A stretch of 40,000 nucleotides of DNA from Chrysomallon squamiferum (taxonomy: Eukaryota; Mollusca; Gastropoda; Neomphalida; Peltospiridae), in the NCBI GenBank assembly GCA_012295275.1, contig CM022667.1:12477538-12517537 (forward strand). Reading direction: 5' to 3'. The notes under the pieces were generated by a model. The model searched no databases, was not told the origin of the DNA, and was given only the letters and a program-made list of their open reading frames with translations. Positions 1-11,365 of this stretch are shown piece by piece (within the stretch, counting starts at the first letter, position 1; every line of letters begins with the position of its first letter). The position numbers and the translations under genes were made by a program.

Positions 1-338
1 TCACGGAAAGGTTAAGACTGGCAGGCAGGCAATGAACAAGAAGAACTGTGCAGACGTAGTGAACAATTATACGAGTTTTTCTCGGTTATTAGCAATCAAA
101 GAGCGACAAGAGAAAGCCTGCTGCTAAAATAGACGTACTGCGGATGTTGACGAAGGGAAAAATCATTTGATACTGGAAAAAAAAAAAAAAAAAAAAAATT
201 GATATTCGGAATAGCGATGTTGTAAAAATCTTTTATTTCGTTTTCACTAGCCAAGAGAAATTTTATAGCTGCTTGCCAGTATAGTTTTAAATATATATTA
301 AATTAGTATTTTTACAGATATTAACATTAGCACACAGA

Positions 339-410
<72 letters not shown>

Positions 411-549
411 AGCCAGAAACGGACTCTGTAATTATATATATGTTACCAGATACTTGATAAAAAAATAAACTGACAGAAACACACACATACACATCCATGG
501 AACAATCTACGGTGTGCCATTATCAAAATGTTGATTTTAAACCACTCAC
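1..549. other. Intron of the STAND NTPase-like gene
   Basis: Sequence after the exon donor at 549. Contains (GA)n at 342-407 and an A-tract at 177-198. I see no further exon before the window edge. Confidence 0.55.
342..407. repeat. (GA)n microsatellite
   Basis: Uninterrupted AG dinucleotide for about 66 bp. Confidence 0.97.
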
Positions 550-746
550 AAGAACGAGAACAAGTGAGGATGTGTCCATGCAGTCTTGTAACAGTTGTTT
601 TGATAGCATTCGCCGTATTTGTGTCACGTGGCACGAGGTTGACCAATTGTTGTCGAGGAGCTCCAGGCAGTAATTATTCTTAGCACAGTAATTCCTCAGA
701 GTAGGATATATTTTGTTTTCGACAATTGTTCTCTCGCTGATGCTGT
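550..746 (-). CDS. Coding exon 3 of the STAND NTPase-like gene
   Basis: 197 bp. The acceptor follows a pyrimidine tract (tctttctgtttcag) at 747. The donor GTGAGT begins at 549 after CTT. The exon enters with 2 nt completing an Asp codon and leaves at phase 0. It encodes residues 155-220, including SERTIVENKIYPTLRNYC and the LLQDC...SLVLVL segment. Continuing past the donor meets a stop after eight codons, which supports splicing. Confidence 0.65.
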
Positions 747-2640
747 CTGAAACAGAAAGAAGATAATGAAAACAAGATTTTAATAAAGAGTAGCCAAGAA
801 AGACAGAGAGAGCGAAAAAAAAAAAAAAATAAAAATCCGCTGAAAATTAAAATCAAGTCGTGATGCCCGGATGTTTAAATTACCCATACTAATGAGCTTT
901 AAAGTTTTCACTTGTTCTTCTTTTATTTCTTTGCACTTTTCTTTGTTTCTTCTCATTGTTGTTGTTGTTGTTTCTTTATTACTGTTTTACTACCATTTTA
1001 TAATAATAACAACAACAATTACTATTACTGTTGTTGTTAGTCTTGTTTTTGTTGTTCTTTGATTATTATTACAATAAAATACGATTATGTTTTACTATAT
1101 AGTGTTATCTTTTTTGTCATCATAATCGTAATCGTTATTACTACTACTACTACTACCTACTACTACTACTACTACCACTACTACTACTACTTCTGCTGCT
1201 GCTGCCACCACTACTACTACTATTAATCTCCCGAATTGCAGCTTAAGTACTGAAATTGCTATTTCGATTTTTTCCCATCTGATGGGCTCAGGTGCAGTTC
1301 TAAATTACCGATTGAACCAGATTATCCAAATATCTATAATTAAAAGCTTTTACAAAAATAAACAGATGAAATTAGGTAACCTAAAAAACCCAAAAAAACC
1401 GGTGTAATGTGTTGGAGCGTCATGGCATCATCATACGGTATGATAAGAATAGTATATGGTAAGAAATAGCAACATGGTGTATATTTAGGTAAATGTTTAA
1501 AAAAAAAAGTAAGGCCTGTAAATTGATAAAAATAAACTGAACAAAATACGTCATAAAATATATATATATTATAAACATTTAAAAAGAAAAAAAAAAAAAA
1601 GATAAACCAGTTTCTTACCACTTCCGCATGCCACCACATACAGAGTGATCACTCTTGGTTTGACGTCACTGTGGTTCTCCACGTGACCTTTCAGCAGACG
1701 ATACACGGGCTCGGGAATAAACTGCAACTCCGACGCCTCCTTCTTAGCGCGTCTGGGGGTCGTGCCCGCGCTGGCGCACTCCATCGTCATCGACGTTATG
1801 GACGGCACCAAGCTCCGGACGTCCGGACTGTCCGGCGTCTTTAAACCGGACTCTCTGTCCGGAACGATGATGGCGTCGTTCGGTGCCAACGAATGCTCGT
1901 CGTTTTGAAAGTTGCTGTCGATGCTTTGAGGTAAAACTTTCGGCGTCACGCGGACTTCGACACCGCTGGATGACGTGGCGCTTTCGTTGCGCTCTGCCTT
2001 TCTTGTACCTCCGCATCTCTCCTTCTTCAACCTGCAATGTGATCCTGCACGTTGTAGAATTGTACGTACCTATATACGTACATACATACATACATACATA
2101 CTTACATACGTACGTACGTACATACATACATACATAATACGTACATACATACGTACATACATGCATACGTACATACATACATACGTACATACATACATAC
2201 ATACATACATACGTACATACATACATACATACATACGTACATACATACATACGTACATACATACATACGTACATACATACACATATACATACATACATAC
2301 ATACATATGCATGCATATATATTTACATATACATAATATACATATATACACACATAAACATATACATACATACATACATTTACACATATGTACGTACCGA
2401 CACACATACATACATATATAAATATATATACGTATTCATTCAATATATACACACATAAACATATACATACATACATACATTTTCAGAGAGAGTTTTTAGA
2501 GAGAGAGAGAGAGAGAGAACGACACACATCTAAACATAAATATATAAATATATATATATGAGTAAGCGAGAGAAAAACAGAATGAATTCATACATATGAA
2601 AACAAGTTAGAATTAGTGAGAAAATAAAAGAATGAGAAAT

Positions 2641-2703
<63 letters not shown>

Positions 2704-2864
2704 CAAAAGGTTTTTATCTAAACTAAAGAACGAACTCAAAATGAGAAATGCAAAAAAGACAAAATGAGTAAGCGAGAGAAAAAACAGAATGAATTAAGTG
2801 AGAAAACAAAAGGATGAGTAAATGAGTAAATAAAAGAAGATGAGAGAGAGAATAAAAGAGAATA

Positions 2865-2905
<41 letters not shown>

Positions 2906-3069
2906 AGGAGAATGAAAACAACTAAAGTGAATGAGAAAAAAAACTACAGTGAGAAAGAATGTGAGAGAAAGAGAAAAAGATTGGAAAAAAAAAAAATCAA
3001 AGAATAATTTAAACTTTACCTTCCAATGGATGCGGAACTTTCTGTAGGAGATGAACACGAGATTCCCAT
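550..3069 (-). CDS. NWD1/NWD2/TEP1-like STAND NTPase, N-terminal part (3 coding exons; 3' part outside window)
   Basis: Spliced model: complement of 3020..3069, 1619..2031, 550..746, giving 220 residues and running off the left edge. Seen: all junctions are GT-AG with matching phases (AG+G, G+AC). The ATG at 3069 has an in-frame TGA upstream. Residues 1-7 (MGISCSS) fit an N-myristoylation signal with a nearby palmitoylatable Cys5. Residues 18-120 are Ser/Thr/Asp/Pro-rich and probably disordered. Residues 143-220 hold a hydrophobic strand (RVITLYVVACGSD), then an SERTIVENKIYPTLRNYC helix, LELLDNNW, a helix ending LLQDC and a last strand SLVLVL. Known: this order (strand, 'ER.(n).VYP.LR..C', 'D..W', 'EC...S', hydrophobic strand) is typical of the domain that precedes NACHT in NWD1/NWD2, TEP1 and NPHP3-like proteins. 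Inferred: a membrane-tethered STAND NTPase whose NACHT and repeat domains are encoded further left. No NACHT Walker motif lies in the window, so the family call rests on the N-terminal domain alone. Confidence 0.62.
1137..1223. repeat. (ACT)n/(TGC)n trinucleotide tract
   Basis: TAC/ACT repeats with a short TGC interruption, in the intron between coding exons 2 and 3. Confidence 0.9.
1619..2031 (-). CDS. Coding exon 2 of the STAND NTPase-like gene
   Basis: 413 bp and clearly GC-richer than its flanks. The acceptor (cattgcag) is at 2032 and the donor GTAAGAA begins at 1618. It encodes residues 17-154: a polar, serine-rich linker, a basic patch (RRAKK, residues 110-114), then the helix FIPEPVYRLLKGHVEN and the start of the conserved domain at RVITLYVVACGS. 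A TGACGTCA palindrome at 1661-1668 falls inside the coding sequence. Confidence 0.7.
2065..2480. repeat. TACA/GTAC tetranucleotide array
   Basis: About 400 bp of tacatacatacgtac variants immediately upstream (minus-strand sense) of the acceptor at 2032. It produces spurious Tyr/Thr/His/Val-rich frames on both strands. Confidence 0.95.
2486..2900. repeat. (GA)n-rich region
   Basis: Three GA tracts (about 2490-2518, 2642-2700, 2868-2900) separated by two diverged copies of the segment gagtaagcgagagaaaaaca (near 2560 and 2765). Confidence 0.92.
3020..3069 (-). CDS. First coding exon of the STAND NTPase-like gene (MGISCSS start)
   Basis: Fifty coding bases, 16 codons plus AG, ending at donor GTAAAG (3019). 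The ATG at 3069..3067 is the first in frame after a TGA about 22 codons upstream, if the exon is contiguous there. +4 is G but -3 is T, so initiation context is only moderate. The 5' splice acceptor is uncertain; two AGs in the 3090-3130 region are possible. The phase fits the next exon exactly. The two other frames are weaker: one is stopped just upstream, the other does not fit the phase of exon 2. Confidence 0.5.
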
Positions 3070-3847
3070 GCAGCCGATCGTCAAGAAGCAGACGTCAATA
3101 TTGGCTCGAAGCAGACGATAAAATCAAAATCTCTGTCGACGTTTTCTTCATCCTTCTTCTTCTTATTATTAACATGAGTAGCAATTGTGGTGGTTATAGT
3201 GGAAGTTGTTACGGGAATGGCAGTAGTATCTGCTGTTGTTGTAGTAGTAGTAGTATGGTGGTAGTGATTTCCTGATGTTACAGCACCAGAAGCGATAATT
3301 GCCAACTCTTCTTCTTCTCTGTTATCGATTAGCTTAACAATCCATAATAATACACAGGTTACTGATTGTACAGTAATGTGCACCACATTACACAGTCGTT
3401 CATGTCTTTTTTTCTTTTTTCGCTCTTTTTTTTTTTTTAGATATTTACTGATAAATATTATTTTTTTTTTTTTTTTTCCAACCTTCTGATATTTTCACCG
3501 ATGACTGTATCTGCAGTAATTATAATTCAGTTAGATGTTGTTTTTTGTTATTTTGTTTTTTTTTTTTTTTATCGGAAAACTGTTTTCTGCATCCGCTCAA
3601 TTAAATACATCCATCAAGTTAATTCAATATGTTCCACTAGCTTACCAGATTACATTCGTTGTTGGTGTCTCCTTAGCCTGTTCAAATGTAATTCAGTATT
3701 AGTTTTGTTAATTATATGTGACTGATAACATTATTCATATTATTATTATATACATTATGTATTTGCCTTGAGTTCATGGCCTTTTTCATTTTTATTTGTT
3801 TTCTCATTACCTATTTGCTTTTATTTTATTTTATTTTATATTATCAT

Positions 3848-3860
3848 TACTATTATTATT

Positions 3861-3900
<40 letters not shown>

Positions 3901-3957
3901 TTTTTTTTTTTTTGATTGCTGTTGTTATTTTATTTTTATTTTATTTCCCTTTTTATA

Positions 3958-4006
<49 letters not shown>
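3848..4006. repeat. (TTTA)n and (ATT)n tracts
   Basis: TTTA at about 3864-3900, T-run, then ATT at 3959-4005. Confidence 0.95.
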
Positions 4007-4007
<1 letters not shown>

Positions 4008-5051
4008 TTTTGATTTATTTTTTGGTTGCTGCTGTTGTTATTTAATTTTTATTTTATTTTAATTTTTTCCCCTAATTCCTTCTTTTTCTTCTTCTTCTTT
4101 TTTCTGTCGTTCACTGATCGTTCTAGAGTTATCTGCTCTTTACTGCACTCTTTACTCTTGAGTGCTAATTATTTGTTCTTCTCCCTGTTTAATTTTTCAT
4201 CTGCCGCTTGTTTTATTGATCATGATTTTATTTGCTCACTTTTTATCTTTACATTTTTTTTTTTTTTTTTTTTTATCGTCTGTTGATTTTTCTGCTCTGG
4301 GTTTTATCAGTAAATATCTTAATTATTACTGATATAATTTACTCTCCACTTTACCGATTTTTTCGTATTTTCGGAGTAGAACATTATGTTTGTTTTAATG
4401 TGTGTTTTACACTTTTTTTTTCTCTCTCTAATATAGCAATCAAAGCAGTATTGGCTACAGAGTCCAGCTGAATAAAATTAAAATAGACTCGCCTAGTTAT
4501 TTATTTATTTATTTAAAAATTTTCTTGTGGCAGGAAATTAATAACTAAAATATATGATACCACTGTCCGATTAAATTCGTCTGACAACAACGACAACGAC
4601 AACAACAACTTCAACTATAATAATAATATAATAATAATAACAGCAACAACAACAACATAATAATAATAATATGAAGAAAAGCAGAACAACAACAACAACA
4701 ACATACTAATAATAAATATTACTAACAACAACAACAGTAAATAAATAAATAAATAAATGAATATTATTGAAGATAAGGTACATTAAGAAACAAAGACCAT
4801 AACTAAAACAAACAATAAAAGCTTTTTAGCTCTCTCTTCATTAGTCATATATCATAACAACCTGTCTGAATTTTCTTATCTCTACTAAATATCCATCTAC
4901 TCGGTTCATTTAATGTTTTGTTGTTTGTTAGTGTTTTTCCTTCTGTTGCTGTAGTTACTATTGTTCTTGTTTTATCTTCATATTAATAGTTTCCTAAATG
5001 ACGTTTTATGAACTACAAAGGTTGAAAAATCATGTAGCTCAATAAAAAGAA

Positions 5052-5055
5052 AATA

Positions 5056-5121
<66 letters not shown>

Positions 5122-5158
5122 CCTACCTACCTACCTATCTATCTATCTATCTATATAT
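5052..5158. repeat. (ATCT)n microsatellite
   Basis: About 24 ATCT units with a four-unit ACCT variant block in the middle (about 5121-5136). Confidence 0.96.
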
Positions 5159-5267
5159 ATTTTTATATATTGAAGATATCTTTACCTTGGCGATCTTTGG
5201 AATCTTTTGAATTTTTAAAAATGTCCTTGTTCATAAACTGAAATATGAAATTCAGACACTTAAAAAA

Positions 5268-5445
<178 letters not shown>

Positions 5446-5875
5446 TACTATGTGTATGTCTAGTTTAACATATGGTCTAACAGAAGGCTTTTGTAACTGT
5501 TGATATGTCCGTCCGTTTGTATATGTGTTTTTGCCAGTTATTTTACATATTTATCTGTTTACACACCTCTTTCTTGCTCGGTTTGTTAACAACACAATGA
5601 ATTGTCTGTTTCTACGTTGTTGTTGTTGTTGTTGTTGTTGTTTTCTGTTTCTATCTGTGTTACGTAAATTTTAAAACGTGACTTCATCTTATTAGAGATT
5701 TGCATGACTTTTATGACTGAAATTCGATTAAACTTATAGTGCAATGATTTATCTATTATTCCTCGACAACAAAAAAGACAATCTGCATTGATTTTACTCT
5801 TTTTCTTTTTTTTTAAATTGACTTTTTGCTTATTATTATTATTATATATTAATTAAAAATAAACAAAGGTATATG

Positions 5876-6010
5876 CATGCACACACAAACACACACACAC
5901 ACAACACAAATACACATACACACACAACACAAATACATACACACACACAACACAAATACACAGACACACAACACAAATACACAGACACACACACACACAC
6001 ACACACACAT
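5876..6010. repeat. (CA)n-type imperfect repeat
   Basis: Three to four copies of an acacaacacaaatacacaga unit between pure CA runs. Confidence 0.9.
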
Positions 6011-6423
6011 AATCACAAACACGTCATGCTGACTTATATATATTACACCCAGTAGGTTTATATTTCAAACTAATTATTTTATAACAGACTGTCCCGAAGA
6101 AGGGCGGACAGATGTGGACTGAAGCAGTATTTATGTCCTGTTTATACACCAACTTAAATTAGAAGAGTTATAATTAATAGTGCCTTGCCTATAGCACAAA
6201 AAATAAATTAATTAATGTATGTTGAAATATTTTTATAAATATTTTTCCTTTACTTTTTTCTTCTTTATTTCATTTTTAATTTCAGGCATGTATACATGCA
6301 TTCGTACATACATGCATACATACATACATAGGTATATACATACAAACATACATACGTACATACAAACGCGAAACAGATGTATATAGACAAAAACGATTAC
6401 GAACTTATGCACCAACAGTTTAA

Positions 6424-6730
6424 ACATACAGTTAATTTTAATATACCTATATTTTGAGTACAGTGTACCAAAATACAGATAATTTTAATATAGCTTTTGT
6501 CTTCGATGTACTGTTATTTTCAGTACACAGTAATAATCCGTGTTGCGTTTTTAAAATACAGTTAATTTTAATATACCTTTAGCTTCAATGTACCTGTTAT
6601 TTTCAGTACGATGTAATAACATTTTCAAAACACTGTTAACTTTAACTTTATTTTTATTTTCAATATACTGTTATTTTCAGTACTATGTATTGTTATGTGC
6701 AATACAATGTACTTCCATTTTCAGCAGGTA
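6424..6730. repeat. Degenerate tandem repeat of about 75-85 bp
   Basis: Four diverged copies beginning aaaatacagttaattttaat (about 6424, 6470, 6554, 6628), each ending with tgttattttcagta-type sequence before a gatgtaata-like tail. Order and spacing are kept though the copies differ a lot. Confidence 0.7.
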
Positions 6731-6736
6731 ATCATT

Positions 6737-6769
<33 letters not shown>

Positions 6770-7134
6770 TTATTTTCAGTTGCACTATATCAAGTACACT
6801 ATATTTTTAAATATATTGTTTTAATTCCGTTTTTATTGCAGTAAATTTCCACAGAGACTAGTTAAACCATTTTTGTCATTAGAGGAACTGTAATGGCATG
6901 GCCGTAAATTCTTTCTCGTAAATTCTTTCTAAGTACAATCGGTTCTGACGTTAAGACACAAAAGAAAATAATTACTATCTATTCCAGCTTCAGTTAAGAC
7001 AAGACAGTGATATTTACCGCTAATAAAAGTATTTATTCAGACTTTTTAATCATCCCACGGTATCTAAGGGATACGGGAAGTGATTGAACTTTAACGTGAT
7101 TAAAACTCATTACTGCAAATGTTATGTAGTTAAG

Positions 7135-7375
7135 TTAATTTATTATAGTATAGATGATTATATATACACACACATACATACATACATACATATATACATA
7201 CATACATTAATTTATTATAGTATAGATGATTTTATATATACACACATACACACATACATACATATATATATATACATACATTAATTTATTATAGTATAGA
7301 TGATTATATATACAGACACATACATACATACATACATACTTAGATACTTACACATATACACATACATACATACGA
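7135..7375. repeat. Three-copy tandem repeat, period 72-74 bp
   Basis: The 28-bp core ttaatttattatagtataga+tgatt.. starts at 7135, 7207 and 7281. Each copy is followed by a variable TACA/TATA microsatellite. Confidence 0.88.
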
Positions 7376-7501
7376 AATACACAATATACAATAATAGTCA
7401 ATAGTACAAAGATATTTTGGTTATTATCAAAATGCAGTTCTGAATTTACTAAAATAACAGATTCGTAATATGGACTGTTTAAAAAAAAAAGGTTAAAATG
7501 A

Positions 7502-7502
<1 letters not shown>

Positions 7503-7567
<65 letters not shown>
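7503..7567. repeat. (ATT)n microsatellite
   Basis: About 21 ATT units. Confidence 0.97.
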
Positions 7568-7569
<2 letters not shown>

Positions 7570-7689
7570 AACAAATATTCACTTTCTGTAACCAACTGAT
7601 TTTAACAAAAGACTTGACTAAAATTTGCTACAAATATTCACGGATATTACAAATATTTACCCTACACAGCCATAGAAGGATACTATTCT

Positions 7690-8205
7690 TACATACATAC
7701 ATACATACATACACACATACGTACGTATTCTTATATACATGCACACATACGTACGTACGTACCTATTTTATATACATACATACATACACACATACGTACG
7801 TATTTTATATACATACATACATACATATATATATATATACATATTATATATATACAGATACGTACGTACGCACGTATCTATTCTTATATACATATATATA
7901 TATACACATATGTACGCACGTACCTATTCTTATATACATATTATATACATACATGCACACGTACGTACGCACGTACCTATTCTTATATACATATTATATA
8001 CATACATGCACACGTACGTGCGTACGTACCTATTCTTATATACATATTATATACATACATGCACACATACGTACGTACGTACGTACCTATATACATACAT
8101 ACATATATACATACATACATACACATACATATATACATACATACAGAGATACGTACGTACTAGTGTGCTAACATACCTACGTTATATACATACATACAAA
8201 CATAC
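7690..8205. repeat. TACA/GTAC array with 54-bp higher-order period
   Basis: Between about 7870 and 8090 a unit of cctattcttatatacatatt plus (t)atatacatacatgcacac and a gtacgtacgcacgta block repeats at about 54-bp intervals, at least three times, nearly identical. Outside it the array is plain tetranucleotide. Confidence 0.88.
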
Positions 8206-8239
8206 GCATACCCCAAAAATGAAAGAAATCGCTGACCAT

Positions 8240-8720
8240 TTTTGCACGTGGACCACACATACGAACAAACCATTTAAGAAAAATATCAAACGTTATTCAC
8301 AAAACAACACAGGCGACGTACCTGTCACGTTACGTGCAGGAAATGATTCGCACGTGATTCACGTTTCTACCCAGCAGACGACACAAATTATGTTTCGGTG
8401 GTCACGGAATCTCACGTTTGTATGAGAACGACTAAACATCGCCGACAAATCAGATGTAAAACTAAGCTTTATTGATCGATTATCGATCGAGATAACTTCA
8501 CCATTTTCTTTGAATCAAACTAGACCTGCTGTATTCTCTCACCTAGCGTACAGTTGCCATGGTAACAAATGCAAACTCGCTTCGGCATTACGTCACACTG
8601 ACGTCAATTGTTCCAGGGCACAAAGAAAGGCAAGAGTGTGTTTATTTTTTATTTATTATTATTTCTTCTTTTTTTTCTGTCGCGAATGTACCAAGCGACC
8701 AATCAGAAATTATCTATACA
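8240..8720 (-). promoter_or_regulatory. Candidate promoter with E-boxes, RFX X-box, CREs and CCAAT box
   Basis: Unique block between a tetranucleotide array and T-rich DNA. Sites read directly: CACGTG at 8245-8250 and 8351-8356; the palindrome GATCGAT-T-ATCGATC at 8474-8488; GTTGCCATGGTAAC at 8553-8566, a perfect RFX X-box; TTACGTCA at 8588-8595; TGACGTCA at 8599-8606; and GACCAATCAG (CCAAT 8699-8703). For a minus-strand gene starting near 8.4-8.5 kb the X-box, CREs and CCAAT lie upstream, as is usual. Which gene it drives is inferred. Confidence 0.45.
8322..8460 (-). other. Candidate noncoding first exon of the STAND NTPase-like gene
   Basis: A strong minus-strand donor, CAG|GTACGTC, begins at 8321 within a unique, GC-richer block flanked by repeats. 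No long minus-strand ORF crosses it, so it would be 5' UTR, spliced over about 5 kb of repeat-rich intron to the coding exon near 3.07 kb. The 5' edge (about 8460) is a guess. Nothing in the sequence ties this exon to that gene except strand, order and the lack of other exons between. Confidence 0.35.
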
Positions 8721-9299
8721 GACTTACACCGTTCTCGAAATCGATTGTTGAAGTATCAGGTTAATTATCGTGATGCCAAATAAAGCGCATTTCCTTCTCC
8801 GTCTTCTTCTTTGTATTTTTATTGCTTGTTCTTTTTTTGCTTTTATTTTTTTATTCTTTTATTATTCTTTTTTTTTTTTTATCGTTATTTTCACTTTCTT
8901 GCTCTTCAGTATTGAAGGTATTTCAAATGTGCATGGCAACAAGAGTTCTAAATGCGAAATGTATATTTCTGAGTAATATGTTGTATCCATGACAACTACA
9001 TGCATACGTATTTTAATCATCATCATCATCAGCAGCAGCAGCATAACAAAATTATCATCATCATCATTTTCATTATTATTGTTTGTGTGGCAAAATTATC
9101 ATGATATCATTTTCATTATTTTTTTCTTGCTATTACTGCTTGCTTTTGTTGCTGGATTTTTTGTTGTTGTTGTTGATGTCGTTGTTTCTTCTTCTTCATA
9201 TTATTAATAGGTTTTTTTTTCTTCTTTTTTTTTTTTTTAGATATTTTCAACCATTATCTTAATATTAAGATTTTTTATATTTTAACATTTTTTTTTTTA

Positions 9300-9589
9300 T
9301 GATGATAGAAAATAAGAAATTTGTTGTCCTAGCTGTAAAATTTACTAATATCACTTTTAATGATGGCACAAAGACTATTTTTGTCTCATGTAAACCATCT
9401 CACACCAAGGTATTTTATGCACCAGATATGAAGGCTGGTTTGAATGGGATATTGGTTACTAACAATTTTAGTCTTTGTGCTTTGTTACTAAATCTACTAG
9501 CGTATACGTTAAATCTATTTGAAAGAGAAGAAAAGGGGAAAAAAAACAACAATAATAATTCAAAAAATGGAAAAAAGATAGAACGATAA
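9300..9589 (+). other. Unrecognised 96-codon ORF
   Basis: An open frame in very AT-rich DNA, MMIENKKFVVLAVKFTNITF and onward, with mixed amino-acid use for about 70 codons, then a low-complexity Lys/Asn tail. No family recognised. A possible acceptor (atgatgatag) and donor (AAG|GTATTT) occur in it. It may be a chance frame, a transposon remnant or an exon of an unseen gene. Confidence 0.15.
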
Positions 9590-10200
9590 CGTAATAAAAT
9601 ATTGACATTACGCATGTCTCTAACAATTAATCACTTCATGTCAGATTTTTCATTTTTGGTATTAAATCTTCAATTGTTTGCTTTATCTATTCACTTTAGC
9701 AACTGAATTTTACTTAAAGATAAAAAAAATTAAACATTTATCTTTTTTTTTTTTTTTGCTTTTAAAATCAATATTTTAGAATTGTCTAAATACATTTTGT
9801 TTGTTCTGCCTTACTGATTCATTATCTGATAAAGCAAATGATTTTTAAATTTTAATTTAAAATTTTTAAATAATAATAATAATAATAAAGAAAAAGAATA
9901 AAGAAATAAATAAAAAGGAAAAAGGAATCATTTTTAAATCTCTCTGAATATATTTTAAAAATATTTTATTTCATTATATTAATATATCATCACTTTGTTG
10001 TTGGAATTATGTATTGATCGAATGACGAAAGTAATAAGCACATATTCGAACTATTATTGAACTATGAATATGCACAGGGGAACCTATATTGATAGATAAT
10101 AGATAGTCAGACAGACGGATATAGATACAGATATAGATATAGATATAATGAATAATAATGACGAAGATGATGATAAAGAAGAAGTTGGGTGAAAAATTAA

Positions 10201-10254
10201 TGTAATAATAATAATATTAATAATAATAATAATAATAATGACAATAATAATGAC

Positions 10255-10314
<60 letters not shown>
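10201..10314. repeat. (AAT)n microsatellite
   Basis: AAT units with a few GAC interruptions, pure from about 10257 on. Confidence 0.96.
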
Positions 10315-11149
10315 CTGTATGAATAATCGAATATAAAACAAAAGAGCTGCTCCCTTGACTCAGTATAACACGTGTTAGATTTTCATTTTTTTAAATTATT
10401 TCTTTTTAAAATTACTTTTAGAAGAACTCGACTAGAAAAAGGGAAATAATCGGTGGCCATTTATTCTCAGTAAATCGTAATTTTAGCATTATTCTTTATT
10501 ATTAGGAAACGTTGATATTTTGTAAAAAAAAAAAAAATAGATAAAAGAATCTGGCTTGATTTTAAAATAATAATAACAGTAACAACAAGAATTACAACAA
10601 CAACACAATAATAATTTGTCCTAAATTCAATGTGCTCAGACTATAGTTTCAACATTAGATAATTTAGAGAATTCCATTTCTAAAATGTATTTCTTCATTG
10701 TAACTAAATTATTTACTTATAAAAAAATAAATCACTATGAATATTTATTATAATTATTCCAGCTAATAGAGTAACTATTCTTAACCTCTTTTCGCTTGCC
10801 TACTACTGATTCATAACTCCTGTATGCTAACGACTAAATACATGATCGAAATGACTACATAACACGTGAAGACTGAATATTTTCTTTCAGTGACCATTCA
10901 AGCAGATTACTTATTATTTCGACCTGTTATCAGAAGACAGATTAAATAACTTAATAGTGATTAGTTTCACTAGGCTAAGTTACTGCTTTAAATCTGGTTG
11001 ACACGATGCAGTTATGGCTCCCATCCAAGCTAATTCTTTAAAACTGCCATTGCCATACAGTCTTAAGAGTCACGTGTTCATAATATACTTTTGAATATAA
11101 ATTAATGAGCACATTTCGAAACGTTATTTGATTAGGGGATTTCTTTAAT

Positions 11150-11213
11150 TTTTATTTATTTATTTATTTATTATCATTATTATTATCAATGTTATCATAA
11201 TCATCATCATCAA

Positions 11214-11264
<51 letters not shown>

Positions 11265-11365
11265 CATCATTATCATCATCATCATCATCATCATTATTAT
11301 TATTGTTGTTGTTGTTATTATTATTATTATTATATTGTTATAGTTGTTGTTGTTGTTGTCGTTGT
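11150..11365. repeat. (TTTA)-(ATT)-(CAT)-(GTT) compound repeat
   Basis: ATT at about 11215-11262, CAT to 11292, then ATT/GTT mixture. Confidence 0.94.

Noticed and set aside
2070-2476. Overlapping Tyr/Thr/His- and Val/Cys/Met-rich frames on both strands
   Set aside because: Translations of a tetranucleotide array; every frame lacks stops simply because the repeat does.
3020-3160. Alternative frames FIVCFEPILTSAS and LVFISYRKFRIHWK over the first coding exon
   Set aside because: The first stops before the donor. The second needs an acceptor in a short stretch without AG and does not fit the phase of the next exon.
7135-8205. CRISPR-like array
   Set aside because: Periodic repeats exist but the 'spacers' are themselves microsatellite sequence, and this is animal nuclear DNA.
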